From positions 487,250-518,047 of the forward strand of contig BFEA01000647.1 in the NCBI GenBank assembly GCA_003427395.1: a DNA stretch of 30,798 bases, given 5' to 3'. Each line of letters starts with the position of its first letter. The stretch's first letter is position 1. This DNA is from Chara braunii. Lineage: Eukaryota > Streptophyta > Charophyceae > Charales > Characeae. The notes beneath the pieces are model-generated. The model was given only the letters and a program-made list of their open reading frames with translations. It did no database searches and was not told the DNA's origin. Shown piece by piece: positions 9,350-18,853 of the stretch. Made by a program: the position numbers and the translations under genes.

Positions 9350-10030
9350 TCAAAGTCGTCTTATCCTTTTGCTCAAACCAAGGTGACAGTTTCAGCTTCC
9401 CATCTTCTGAGATTGCCGCAATCTGTTGTCTATGTGCCCACAATCCTTTGAACCATTTTTGTCCTTTTGAGTTAGCTATGTGGGCGTTCTTTCTTCTCCA
9501 ATCTGCCCTATCTCACTTTTCAGTGTCTTTTTGAAGAGTCTTTCTGCCTGTTGATCTGCCATTTCTTCATTGCAGAATCGTCGACCGTTCCTGTCTTTTG
9601 AAATCAGCCATACCATTATTGCCTTCTCAGTTTGAGCCACGTACCCGCATCTTTCTTTTCTAGTCAGGTCTTTAAGTAGGAATCATCCCAACACCCATCT
9701 TTCATTCCACGCATCATTTCTTCCCGTGATTTCCTTCCAATGAAAATGTCACCATTTCCACAATTTTTGTGACTGGAGGCAAGACCATCATAGGTGACGT
9801 ATATCTTCGAACGACCACTTACATCTGTCACAGGTCTTTACCACAGGTACCTTGAGGGCAGCGGTTGGTGCCCACCTCAGGGTATCAGTTGTCGGGCAGT
9901 TGTTGATGCTTAACCACAGTCGGGTTAAGGTGGATTATCACTCACAGTGTAATCAGTTAGGGGATTTTGCAGACTGTTGAGGGTTCAGCCTCCTGATGAG
10001 TCGGTGAAACTCCAAAGAAACAGTTTGCCA
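9350..10030 (-). pseudogene. LINE-3 ORF2, zf-RVT domain and C-terminal tail
   Basis: The minus strand from about 9835 encodes CDRCKWSFEDIRHL, a stop, then WSC, matching HLWWTC in LINE-1 with Trp changed to TGA. Further on, the tail WFKGLWAHRQQIAAISEDGK followed by LKLSPWF (about 9490-9390) matches the C-terminal tail of LINE-1 and LINE-2. This confirms that the tail is part of the ORF2 product in this family. Dead by stops. Confidence 0.65.
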
Positions 10031-10039
10031 CAACCTCTC

Positions 10040-10210
10040 GTATGTTGTCCTTTTCTCCCTCTCTGCCTACGGTTTACCGGCCAGCTCTGTTTGACTATAT
10101 ATATATATATATGTGTGAAACTCCGACGAAACAGTTTGTCACAGCCCCTCGTTTGTTGTCCTCTTCTCTCTCTCTGCCTATGGTTTACCGGGCAGTTCTG
10201 TTTGTGACGA

Positions 10211-10268
<58 letters not shown>

Positions 10269-10341
10269 TATACCATCAAATAGAACTGCCCGGTAAACCG
10301 TAGGCAGAGAGGGAGAAGAGGACAACATATATATATATATT
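10040..10341. repeat. TA-microsatellite block with direct and inverted copies
   Basis: A unit of about 90 bases (GTGAAACTCC...CAGTTTG...GTTGTCC...CTCTGCCTA...GGTTTACCGG) occurs twice directly (about 9999-10090 and 10117-10207) and once inverted in part (about 10272-10326). Each is followed or separated by (TA)n runs (10089-10111, 10209-10273, 10326-10340). The 10146-10200 and 10272-10326 arms could form a long hairpin around the TA run. The first unit lies in LINE-3 sequence, so this looks like local expansion and inversion of LINE-3 DNA at an unstable TA tract. Confidence 0.7.
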
Positions 10342-10603
10342 AGTGCAAATCAATAGGTTGATCCAACTTTGGGGGATAGCTTTCTGTAACACATCTAGCC
10401 TAGTTGCAACGTATCTCAGTCTTCCTAGGCTGTCCTTAACCTGAGCAAATCTCTTTCATTTCATGGCTCGCTCATCCCAAATATCGCTAACTCGTACTAC
10501 CCCTCTTTCTACCCAAGCCTTGCCAAAATTCCCGGTCAAGTCCTGGCCAGAAAAAGGGTGAGCCGTGTTACTCAGAATCAAAGGATGTTTAAGTAACATT
10601 TGA
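10342..10603 (-). pseudogene. LINE-3 ORF2 linker fragment
   Basis: The minus strand encodes NFGKAWVERGVVRVSDIWDE (about 10545-10485) and then a helix ending KAIPQSWINLL (about 10390-10350). These align with SFGKAWVQRGVTTVGDLWD and RQAIPLPWNDLL of LINE-2. At the 5' side the coding match resumes beyond the TTAA-flanked element, at about 11342. Confidence 0.65.
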
Positions 10604-10607
10604 TTAA

Positions 10608-11337
10608 ACCACCAGTACCTCCGAGCCTGTTTTTGTCGACCCTGAATTTCACTGCGCTCCGAGTTTTGCCGAGCCTCGGTACCACTTCGTTTTCTTTCTA
10701 ATACTCTCACAGAAAGAACAAAAAAAAACAAAAAAGAAGAAGAAAAGTTGCGGCTGTGAACATCGGCAAAGAATTAAAAAAAAAAAGGAAACAAAGTTTT
10801 GGTCGTGATTGCAGTTGTATACATTCTTGGAAGTGGTAGTGTGAGTGTGCCCTCAATGAGGGCATCTCAGCCCCGTGGCCAGATTGTCAGATTCCAAAAA
10901 GAGAATAAAAGGGGAAAAAAACGGGCACATGGATCCGACCGTGAAAATGGCTGGATACATTCCCCTAAGTGTCAGTGTGATGAGCCTTACAATCCTGTGA
11001 CAAAACACAACTTTAGCAGATCACGGACAACTTGACCAATTCACGGACAGGGGACTCATAACAAACACACGACAAAAAAAAAAACGAGAACAGTAACATT
11101 CAGGATGTGACCGCCTTACCTGTAAGGTGCATTCTGTGGAGGAAGATTGTGAGCACAGCCTCCTGGACTACCCAACCCGACATCATTGCAGTAGAGAAAA
11201 CAATTTTTTTCCCCTTTTTTTCCGTCACTATAAAATTCAGATTTATAAGACATTGTCGACCCTGTGTCCCACCCCGAAAAGTTAGGGTACTGGCCAAGAC
11301 ATCGTAATTTCCTAGCACTGACGGATATACTGGTGGT
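10608..11337. mobile_element. 730-bp TTAA-flanked element with short TIRs, inside LINE-3
   Basis: Left end ACCACCAGTACCTCCG and right end complement ACCACCAGTATATCCG form a 16-bp terminal inverted repeat with two mismatches. Both ends are flanked by TTAA (10604-10607, 11338-11341). The LINE-3 coding match stops at one edge and resumes at the other, which independently supports an insertion. No long ORF is inside; there are several A-rich runs. A second element with the same ends and TTAA lies at 28711-28992. TTAA duplication is the hallmark of piggyBac, and also of some Sola elements, so this is probably a non-autonomous member of such a group. Confidence 0.75.
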
Positions 11338-11341
11338 TTAA

Positions 11342-11702
11342 GAACAACTTCTTTCGACTTGGGATTTTCTCTTTCTGTTGAAAATAACTTTTGTCAGGCT
11401 ATCAAGATATGAAACAAAAACATAGATTTCATTTTCCTATTTAGAAAGGATCGAATAAGTAGGCAGACTAAAGCATACTCAAGCCTACTCAGACTTCATT
11501 TTGTACTCAGTATGTATACAACCAATGAGAGTCATGGGGTTCTAGGGTCCTCCAACAACGTCTTTACGGGCCACTTGGTCAGCAGTGCAAGATTCTATTG
11601 TTTTGGATGGAATAGACCTAGACCTACTTCTTCCTTAGGGTGGCAAGCTGTTTCCCAAACCACCTTAGAGAAGAAGTTTTGACCCCTTGCTGCTTCTGAT
11701 TT
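11342..11702 (-). pseudogene. LINE-3 ORF2 thumb fragment
   Basis: Minus-strand reading frames contain KEEVGLGLFHP (about 11640-11605), aligning with KEEGGLGLADP of LINE-2, then LSTK-stop-SLSRLE near 11500, aligning with VQEWQLSRPE, and NPKSKEVVL near 11350, aligning with PKSKEEVL. Frame changes and stops are frequent. Confidence 0.55.
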
Positions 11703-12191
11703 TCATAACAACCTTGCAACAACTTTCTTTATGTCCTTGTAGGTTGTGTCTCCTAATAGGTGCGTAACCAGAACAAACCATAGGACGGCAAATCCTGTTG
11801 TTTGAACTAATAGAGTCCTTCCAAATAAAGATAGGTGTCGTTTATAGCTCCAGCTCGCTAGCCTGTTTAAAAACCTTTCCACCAACATGGAGTCTTGAAA
11901 ATTTGCATTGTTGAATAAAGTCATTTGTACGCCTAGGAACCACTTTGATGAGTCCGCTGGCACCTGTTTGATATCCCAATTTACTTCTAAATCAAAGCCT
12001 CTAGGTAAGAAGTAAGTAGATTTATTCCAGTTGATCGAAGTCTCTGACACTTCACAATAATAGTTCAGAACTTTCCTAAGTGCAATCAAAGAAGGTCTAT
12101 TGATGATGCATGCAATCGTTAGATCATCAGCCAACACTCCTCCTTTCCACTGAATCTGATTATGAAGTTTGAGCCCTACAATATATATCAA
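11703..12191 (-). pseudogene. LINE-3 ORF2, RT motif C and thumb
   Basis: 162 codons open on the minus strand. GVLADDLTIACI carries the catalytic ADD of motif C, followed by SINWNKSTYFLPRGF, KWFLGVQM, HLSLFGRTLLV and FAVLWFVLV. These are the same blocks as in LINE-1 and LINE-2. This is the best preserved piece of LINE-3. Confidence 0.8.
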
Positions 12192-12293
12192 ATGTTATCG
12201 AGCAAAACTTCCATGTGAATTGCAAAAAGCAACGGGGCTAACGGGCATCCCTGTCCGAGAGAGCGTGACGGAGAAAATTGTTGGGATTTATGA

Positions 12294-12623
12294 TCATTGA
12301 CCATAACTGAGGTTGTTGCTGTTGAAATACATTGTGGCTACCCAAAGGGAAAACATTTCCCCAAAACCCATGTGCTTCAGAGTGGTCATTACAGAGACCC
12401 ACCCCACTCTGTCGTAAGACTGCTCCATGTCCGGGAGAAGAACTGTGATATTTTGATTCTTTGCAACAATTACATCAATAGTTTGTATTGTACTTGCTAT
12501 ATTATCCATAATAGATTTGTGTTTGACAAAAGCACCTTGCTCTTTTTTAATTAGATCCGGTAGGTATCTCGACAATCGCAGTGCCAAGGTTTTTGCCAGA
12601 ATTTTGTAGGACACATTTAGCAC
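12294..12623 (-). pseudogene. LINE-3 ORF2, RT central part
   Basis: Minus-strand block with MLNVSYKILAKTLALRLSRY, KEQGAFVKHKSI and LPDMEQSYDRVGW (motif A, catalytic Asp present). It aligns with the RT of LINE-1 (4913 onward) and LINE-2 (15600 onward). The LRQGCP motif B lies between this block and 12191 in a broken frame. Confidence 0.75.
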
Positions 12624-13344
12624 TGAGATTGCACGTCAGTTCCTAATCTCAAATTTTTCTCCTTTCTTGTAAAGTAAAAAAATAATCTCATTCATCATTC
12701 CTTTTGTTAATGTTCCTCCTTCCAATATTCCATTATAGCACTTTATAAAGAATAAACTAATCTACGGCCACACTACTAAATACACTTCAATTGGTAAGCC
12801 ATAATTAGCAGGGCATTTCCCTGTGGCCATCCGTTTTGTTGTCTGCAACAGTTCTTAGGATGTCACCGGTCTATCCACAATCCGAATTTTCTCTCATGTC
12901 TGAGTCCATCATCGAAAGGATGCCTTGTGGTTAAAATGTCATGGAAGTATAACCTTACATACTCACACATCTGATGTACATCCTCACTAAGCATCAGTTG
13001 AGTAGCAAAAGGGTGAGCTAATTGATCCATGGGGGTTCTAGCTTTATGCAAAATTAGTCTACGAAATGTGTCCTTCGTCATTCGGTCACCAACAATGATA
13101 TTACGTTGGGCCAGCTACTGAGGCCATTGTTCTTGATTTTTATTTCTATTTTTTCCAACCTCAAAATTATGTGTCTGCGTTTGGCTGCCCAATAGGCATC
13201 AGAGATTGGGTGTTTACCCAGTCCCGCTTCCGCTTTCTGAATGGCCGCTATCAACGACGATTCGGTTTTATGAGTTCTTATAGCGTTGATCCTGGAGATG
13301 TTGTTCAGTGACCCTTGCAGGATTCCGAATCCCACCTCAGCCAA
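12624..13344 (-). pseudogene. LINE-3 ORF2, RT N-terminal part
   Basis: Two minus-strand blocks, 13344-13078 and 13081-12863, in adjacent frames. Content: GKHPISDAYWAAKRRHIILR (compare HPISEQVWAEERQLKL in LINE-1), LVTE, then MTKDTFRRLI and YVRLYFHDILTTRHPFD (compare YVKLYFKDILTSRRPQE). Between 12862 and 12624 the fingers region is present but degraded. Confidence 0.7.
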
Positions 13345-13397
13345 AGGGCTTCATCTGCAAATAAGTAGTGGACCTAAGACTATTGATTTATGTGTTT

Positions 13398-13632
13398 TTA
13401 AATCCATCCAACTACACCCTCATCTCTTAGATGATTAGTGTTAAACTTAAAATAGGAAGGGTCAGAACGCTTCTCATGAGACAGTTTGAATTCAGCATGT
13501 ATTGGTCGATGGTATGAGATATAGGACAAGCCTACCTCAATTTTCATACAGTTGTTCCATGGACTTCCCCTCGTCAACAAATAATCCAGTCTCCTACGGT
13601 ACACATCTATCTCTTCCTCTCACTAGTCTATG
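13398..13632 (-). pseudogene. LINE-3 ORF2, C-terminal end of the endonuclease
   Basis: Minus-strand block with YRRRLDYLLTRGSPW and SYHRPIHAEFKL; the second is the SDH motif of the APE endonuclease with Asp changed to Tyr. This is the 5'-most part of LINE-3; the homology stops near 13632. Confidence 0.7.
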
Positions 13633-13810
13633 TATGTATAATCGGCAACCAACCCGGACCTCTCCCCAGCCACCGGGTAGGTCGGCAACTTGGCACCACA
13701 ACTGTGGTGCGAGAGCAAGGCTGTACCAGTCCCTCATCACGGTGACGAGGGGTGGGCAGGCAATGCCGATGGGGAAAATTGGTGAAAATTGGCGGTGCTA
13801 GCTCCAAGCA

Positions 13811-14337
13811 ATGGCCAGTTATTGCACCTCCCCCTACCCCCCCCCCCAGGGAGTCTTCTTTTTGGGAATGGCAAATAATGGCTGCCCTGTGCTCCCATCG
13901 GTAGAAACGAGGAGAACCTCGACTCCAGTGGAGATTGTCACAAAGGCTAAGGATTTATATGGAGAGGCGTTCCCTTTTGGGCTGATTCCCAAATCGAAGA
14001 TGGTGAGCATTATAGTCCTACTTGAGGAGAGGATTTATAAGTTTTACTTTCCCCTGCTCGATGCCAGGATCAATGTTGTTACAGTGGACATCCTCTCTCT
14101 GACGGGGGTAGAGTGGTTCAAGCTAGATGTTGTCCGAGAACAGAACGTGCAAGAATTCGAAATGATTGCCCTCGCCCCCGGGGTGTCAACTCAGATTCTG
14201 TTGCATGTAAACGAGAAGTTGGCGGACTCAGAGAACCTTCACTCCCTCTTTGTGCGGGATTCGCTGGGGTGACGACACTCTGTTCCAAATCAGACCGCAT
14301 CCAAGGTCAAACAGCGGTCAATGCCTCTGATGGTTAG
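13811..14337 (+). pseudogene. LINE-2 ORF1, conserved C-terminal domain
   Basis: Open block 13811-14272, then one frame change to a block ending TAG 14335-14337. VFFLGM, FYFPLLDARI, LLHVNEKLADSENLHSLFV align with the C-terminal ORF1 domain of LINE-1. Its end overlaps the ORF2 start by 8 bases (ATGGTTAG, 14330-14337), exactly as in LINE-1. A run of 13 C at about 13838-13850 precedes the conserved part. The domain is not one I can name. Confidence 0.7.
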
Positions 14338-15313
14338 ATTAAAGTTAGCAACTTGGAATGTTAGAGGGATGGGTAGTCCCCTGGACAGAGGGAAGAGGAA
14401 GAGGATCAAATCGTGGTTGTTTTCGGAGAAGCTAAATAAACTGTGCATACAAGAATCCAAATTAGATTAGGTCAAACTTCAAAGATATGCAGGGTGGTGG
14501 GAGGGGCCGCAAGTGTGGTCCTCGACACAGGGTGCGAAGGGAGGGGTAGGGATCGTGTTATACAGAGACCTGGAGCCGCTAATTATTGACGTAGAGGCGG
14601 ACTAGTGGGGCAGGTGGGCTTGGTTCCGCCTACAAGTGGGACAGGAGGACTGACTGTTGTTAACGGTATATGCACCATCGGACCTGCAGAGGAGAGTGGA
14701 ATTTATGCAAAGACTAGCAGGGAGGATACCAAAAGCATGCCACCTAATCATTACAGGAGACTGGAGTGTCTCGCTGGACAAGGCTATGGTGCAAGGATCA
14801 TGGACAGCGGGCGAAAGGGACGCACAGGCGCTGTTGGAGATGATGCAGGCACACGATTTGAAAGACCCTTTTCGCTCACTGAACCCAGACTTACTGGGGT
14901 TCACGTGGTGTGCGAATCTCAGGAGAGATAGAAGGAGGTGACAAGGCACCGCTTAAATTTTTTTTTGGTCTCGAAATCAATGAGCCAGCAGGTCTCACCC
15001 CCTCTCAGACCATAAGCCGGTGACTGCGGAGGTTGTAATTGACATTCTGTGGGGAAGGGGTAAAGTTTTTTTTAAGTTGAACTCTTTGAATCTGGTGAAT
15101 CCAAGGCTGAAGGCTTGGGTGTAGGAGTACATGGAAGCATAGGGCTCGACCAAAGAGCAATTCACTTCGGCAGCAAACTGGTGGGATGGAGGAATGGCAG
15201 TTATTTCAGGCATGTTAGAGTTTGCACGCCTCTACTACTCGGACATCCTGACCACGAGAAGGCTAATGGACTCACCAGAGTCACCACACACGGATATGTC
15301 ATAGGACCCTGAA
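14330..15313 (+). pseudogene. LINE-2 ORF2, endonuclease domain
   Basis: ATG 14330 is followed by LATWNVRGMG, then IQESKL (catalytic Glu), KGGVGIVLY, TVYAPSD, ITGDWSVS, FTWCANLRRDRRR and SDHKPV (SDH 15005-15013). In-frame stops lie near 14467, 14604 and 14653; at the last one LINE-1 has Trp (EEW) where this copy has TGA (EED-stop). All motifs stay in frame 2. The function is the same as in LINE-1. Confidence 0.8.
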
Positions 15314-16366
15314 ATGTGGCAGCAGACTAAGGTGGAACTGACAGTGCAAGAAAGACTGAGTTTGGACATACCGGTGACGCTGGAGGAACTAGCGCAGACC
15401 CTCAAAGTGATGGCAGCAGGGAAATCCCCAGGGAGGAATGGTCTTACGGTGGAATTCTTCCGCTGTTGTTGGGAAGTTTTGGGCCCGCCACTTGTGGAGA
15501 TATGCAACAGGGTATTAGTGGGGGAAAAGTTGGGGGCGGGGATGACTCTGGGGATCATTTCGTTAATGTTCAAGAAAGGGGATAATGCGAATGTGAGAAA
15601 TTACCGCCCGATCTCCCTCCTGAACGTGGACTACATGATCCTGGCTAAAACGATGGCGATAAGGTTAGGGAGGTTGCTCTCGAAGCTCGTGGAGCGGGAT
15701 CAAGGGGCGTTTGTGAAAGGTAGGTCAATTTTCCTCAACATTATGATGGCAATTGAGTCAGTAGAAGTGTTGCAGATGGAGAATAGGGACATGGCAGTGC
15801 TACTGTTGCATCTAGAGAAGGCCTACGACAGAGTAGGTTCGTCCTTTGCACTTACGACACCGAGGAAGATGAGGTTTGGAGAAGGCGTCTAGAGATGGGT
15901 GATTGCAATGTACACATCAACATCTTCAGCGGTACAGGTTAACGGTCACTTGTCAAGGCCGTTTTAGCTTACCCGCTTCCTTCGGCAGGGGTGCCCGCTG
16001 GCCCCACTGCCGTTCGTACCGCATTTGGAGGTGCCACTGAACTGCATCCGGAAGCATCAGCTAATAAACGGACTCCCGCTAGGGGCTGGAAGGGAGTGCA
16101 GGGCAAAAGCGCTAGCGGATGATCTCTTCCTGATTTCGGAGAACTCACTCACCTCGCGCGGTCAAGTTGTCCTCCAGGAATACTTGTTGTTGTCGGAGGC
16201 GCAGGTGAACTGGAATAAGTCTGCGTACATCCTACCAAAGGGGTTTTCTCTGACGGCGGAATGGGGAATGCACAGGGTGAACTCAGCAGAAGGGGAACAG
16301 TTCCTAGGGGTGCTGATTAACTTGGAATTGATGTCGGCGGCCCAAGGGGCAGTGATCGAGCAATGA
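15314..16366 (+). pseudogene. LINE-2 ORF2, reverse transcriptase domain
   Basis: Blocks 15314-15892 and 16025-16366 are in the same frame. Motifs: AAGKSPGRNGLTVEFF, MFKKGDNANVRNYRPISLLN, ERDQGAFVKGRSIF, LLLHLEKAYDRVGSS (motif A has His-Leu-Glu around the site; the first Asp of the LINE-1 LDLEK is His here), LRQGCPLAPLPF, ALADDLFLIS (motif C, 16112-16135) and QVNWNKSAYILPKGF. In-frame stops lie at about 15890 and 15966. The Asp to His change in motif A would abolish catalysis independently of the stops. Confidence 0.8.
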
Positions 16367-17317
16367 ATTGCAGCAAAACTGAAAGTGCGGGGCTCTGCGT
16401 AGCATTTGTCATTGTTCGGTCGGGCACTTGTGATTAACTCGGCGCTATTCTCACTGTTTTGGTTTGTAGCCAGGGTAAGGGAGATCCCAAGGCCGGTAAT
16501 TTCAGAGATCAAGAGGTTGGTCTCAAGGTTCCTTTGGAAGCCGAGGGCCAGACAGGAGGAGGGCTTCCTGGTAAAAGTAGCATGGGATCTCATCGCACAG
16601 AGCAAGGAGGAAGGAGGTTTAGGCTTGGCAGATCCACACAGGAAAAAACCAGCGTACCTCAGGGAGTGGCTGGGAAAAGTGGCTCTGGCAGAGCACAGGG
16701 ATGATTGGTTGCTGTTAGGGGAGCGAATCCTGGTGCAGGAATGGCAGTTAAGCAGGCCAGAGGACGTATGGAACTGTTTTTTTCATCAAATCCTTCTTGC
16801 GGCGGAAGCTACAGTCAGAGTTTTGGGAGGGAGTGCCTAGGGCATGGGTAGACCACCCTCCCGACAGAAGAGCTGCCCCAAAGTCGAAAGAAGAAGTGTT
16901 GAGACTGTGTTTATTTGAAAATCCTATGGCCATGCTATAGTAAGGGCCAGTAGTTTTTACAGATCGAGTTACTGATTAAAGATTGGGAAGACTAGTAGGG
17001 TGCAGTCAAGGTTTTCAGTTTTAAACGCGAATTTTGCTCCAAAGCGAGGAAAATCAATAACTGATGGGGACGGAAACGAATTCCCGGCAAGCTCAGCACC
17101 ACGGTCCTTTGGGAAGGCATGGGTTCAGCGAGGAGTGACTACAGTGGGTGATCTGTGGGACCCACTGTTGGGCACATGGAGTCAAGAGATGGAGGTGTAT
17201 GAGAAATTGCAGGGTCTGTGGCATGTGGAACAGCATCTTTTTGTGACCAGGCAGGCCATACCGCTGCCATGGAATGACCTGCTGGGCCTGGAGGGGCGGG
17301 ACCCGATAGATACCTGG
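16367..17317 (+). pseudogene. LINE-2 ORF2, thumb and linker
   Basis: HLSLFGRALVINSALFSLFW, SRFLWKPRARQEEGFLVKVA, WLLLGERILVQEWQLSRPED (16406-16840), then, after stops and frame noise, SFGKAWVQRGVTTVGDLWD and FVTRQAIPLPWNDLL, DPIDTW (17000-17317). The coding match ends at TGG 17315-17317, which aligns with GTW of LINE-1. The next codons are found at 18476 on the minus strand. Confidence 0.75.
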
Positions 17318-17594
17318 TTCCAAAGCACCATGGTACTCTGCCACCCTCCACCCCTTGTTGACCTACTGCGGTCGTCCCCTCGAACCGAGATACCCTGGTT
17401 CGTACAACCTCTGAATAACCCTGAACATCCCCCCTCAATCAGTCAACCACCTCGAGAACTGAAGCCCCCGGGTCCGATGATAGCCCGCCAGCTGGTTACG
17501 GATTGCCCACGTCTTCAGGGACCACCATAGTTGGCTGCGGCTGGCTTTCCCTTCCTTTGCCTTCCTCCGCCAGTCTACAGTGATTGCCTGTCTT

Positions 17595-17990
17595 TCAGTG
17601 TCTTATGCCTTTCTTGACTGTAGCCTTGATCTCCTTATCTGAGAACGGGCGTCTCTCAAACCTGGCCCGGTTCTGATCCGCCGGTATGACCGCACAGATC
17701 ACCGCTCTAACCATCTGTGCCACGTACGGCCACCCTCTCAGTCCCGTGCATTCCTCAGGGGGGAAACCTAACAATACCCATTTCCCATCCCATTCAATTC
17801 CCTCTCCTCCCATCAGCTGCCAATTTGTGCCCCACCACCGCCAGATGCGTTCGGAGGCAGGGCATTCCCACCAGAGATGGCGCGTAGATTCAAACGGCCA
17901 CCTACAGCGGGTGCATCCCAATTCCACCTCCATCCCCCTGGCCCGTAGCCAAACCACAGAAGGCGTTACCAGCAGTGATAACATCCACAT
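17595..17990 (-). pseudogene. LINE-2 ORF2 zf-RVT domain (inverted)
   Basis: Minus-strand block of 131 codons with CTRCRWPFESTRHLWWECPA, the zinc-binding C-x2-C-x8-H-x4-C motif, then IWRWWGTNWQ and WVLLGFPPEEC. It ends at TAA/TGA near 17595, but the adjoining DNA down to about 17435 encodes the conserved tail (WSLKTWAIRNQLAGYH, LQFSRWL) in another frame. Apart from the last break it is well preserved. Confidence 0.8.
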
Positions 17991-18470
17991 AATATGTGCT
18001 TAACATTTGGCAACTCCAGCAGAACTCGCCATAACTTTCCAACATTCCCTGCATCCTCCTGGAGGTCTATCGGGACCACTGCACTCCATCTTGTTATTGC
18101 CACTGCCGCTGGAGATCTCCGCGGCCTATTCGCAGTGAGGTATGACTCCCTTGGAGAATACACTGTTAGATTCAGCCCCTGCGGGTGTGCCCTCGTGGCT
18201 CTACCTCCAGACCAGGTCCATGCTTCCGGGTCAATCCTCAGGTCCCGTAGTGAAGTCTGTCCTACCCACTGTGTCTGCGTCACCCTCCCTCTTCCATCTC
18301 TCCTCTGTATCACCCGTATCTGTGGTGGGTTGTCCCAAATTTGAATCGTTCGTTCCTGCCCCTCTCTCAAGCTCCCATCCATCGGACTTACCATCCACTC
18401 TGTCACCTTTCTGAAGCCACTCTCAGTCACCCCCTCGAGTCTCCACACTTTAGGCGGCGTTGTCGGAATC
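17966..18470 (-). pseudogene. LINE-2 ORF2 fragment before zf-RVT (inverted)
   Basis: Open for 160 codons from 18448 on the minus strand and extending upstream to 18470. It contains RIDPEAWTWSGG, matching RVDPEAWGWEVE in LINE-1, and the preceding TTPPKVW. The rest is the poorly conserved linker. Frame 17990-17595 follows with a short overlap, implying one frameshift near 17970-17990. Confidence 0.7.
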
Positions 18471-18476
18471 GTTGGG

Positions 18477-18836
18477 CCTGGGTAGGCTGGTCTCGGGCCG
18501 GTTAGGCCTGTGTACGTAGGTACGGTGGATAGAGTGGGAGTAGGAAGGATAGTGTAGGGATGATAGGTTAACAGTAATGAGTAGATGGGATGTAGGGTTA
18601 GGTTAGAGGGCAGCTCACAATGAAGGAAAGTGGATTGGAAGATTTAGTGTGGTAGGGTGAAGTGCTGTTGGGTATCATAGAAAGGTGTTACTCTGAAGAA
18701 GCATGGCGAAGGGAGATATTCCAGCTCTGATGGCTGTAAGCGAAACCGGCTGAGGCTGCCGGGATAACCCCGGGTTGAGTTGTAGTTGTGAGGTCCCCGG
18801 CCTCAATGTTTGATGATTTGGTAATGGAAAGAGACT
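18477..18836 (+). other. LINE-2 3' UTR and end
   Basis: G-rich non-coding DNA ending in AACCGGCTGAGGCTGCCGGG and the hairpin CCGGG-ATAAC-CCCGG (18759-18773), then the LINE terminal wording TGAGGTCCCCGGCCTC and AATGTTTGATGATTTGG. No poly(A) remains; the U6 copy follows directly. Confidence 0.65.
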
Positions 18837-18853
18837 GTTTTATTTTTATTTTT

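Larger units (their letters stand above)
8820..13632 (-). mobile_element. LINE-3: 5'-truncated L1-clade LINE, minus strand
   Basis: Minus-strand relative of LINE-1 and LINE-2. Its 3' UTR (about 8877-9330) is closely similar to that of LINE-1. Going 5' to 3' on the minus strand it holds the end of the endonuclease (13604-13398), RT (13344-11703), thumb and linker (11700-10430) and zf-RVT (about 9835-9350). ORF1 and the start of the endonuclease are missing, so the copy is 5' truncated near 13632, where it abuts LINE-2 head to head. It is interrupted by a TTAA-flanked element (10608-11337) and by an expanded TA block (about 10040-10340). Confidence 0.8.
17318..18476 (-). mobile_element. Inverted segment of LINE-2 (ORF2 C terminus)
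   Basis: Read on the minus strand from 18476, the sequence encodes PTIPTTPPKVWRLEG, which follows DTW (17309-17317) in register: LINE-1 reads GTWLATVTTPPERFYR. The segment then covers IDPEAWTW and the zf-RVT domain, and its other end meets the 3' UTR that resumes at 18477 on the plus strand. CCTGG sits at both outer edges (17313-17317 and 18477-18481). A single inversion of 1159 bp explains all of this; twin priming alone would not, because the 5' part is in normal orientation. Confidence 0.8.
13640..18836 (+). mobile_element. LINE-2: 5'-truncated L1-clade LINE with internal inversion
   Basis: It starts within or before the ORF1 C-terminal domain and runs through ORF2 and the 3' UTR, ending near 18836. 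ORF2 stays in a single frame (frame 2) from 14330 to about 17317 with only in-frame stops. From 17318 to 18476 the sequence is inverted, and then the 3' UTR resumes on the plus strand. The first 170 bases (13640-13810) are not recognised and may be ORF1 sequence or flanking DNA. Confidence 0.8.

Noticed and set aside
17318-18476. Independent minus-strand LINE inserted in LINE-2
   Set aside because: It has no 3' UTR or tail of its own and supplies exactly the part missing from LINE-2.
17318-18476. Twin-priming inversion
   Set aside because: Twin priming inverts the 5' end of an insertion; here the 5' part is in normal orientation and only the middle is inverted.
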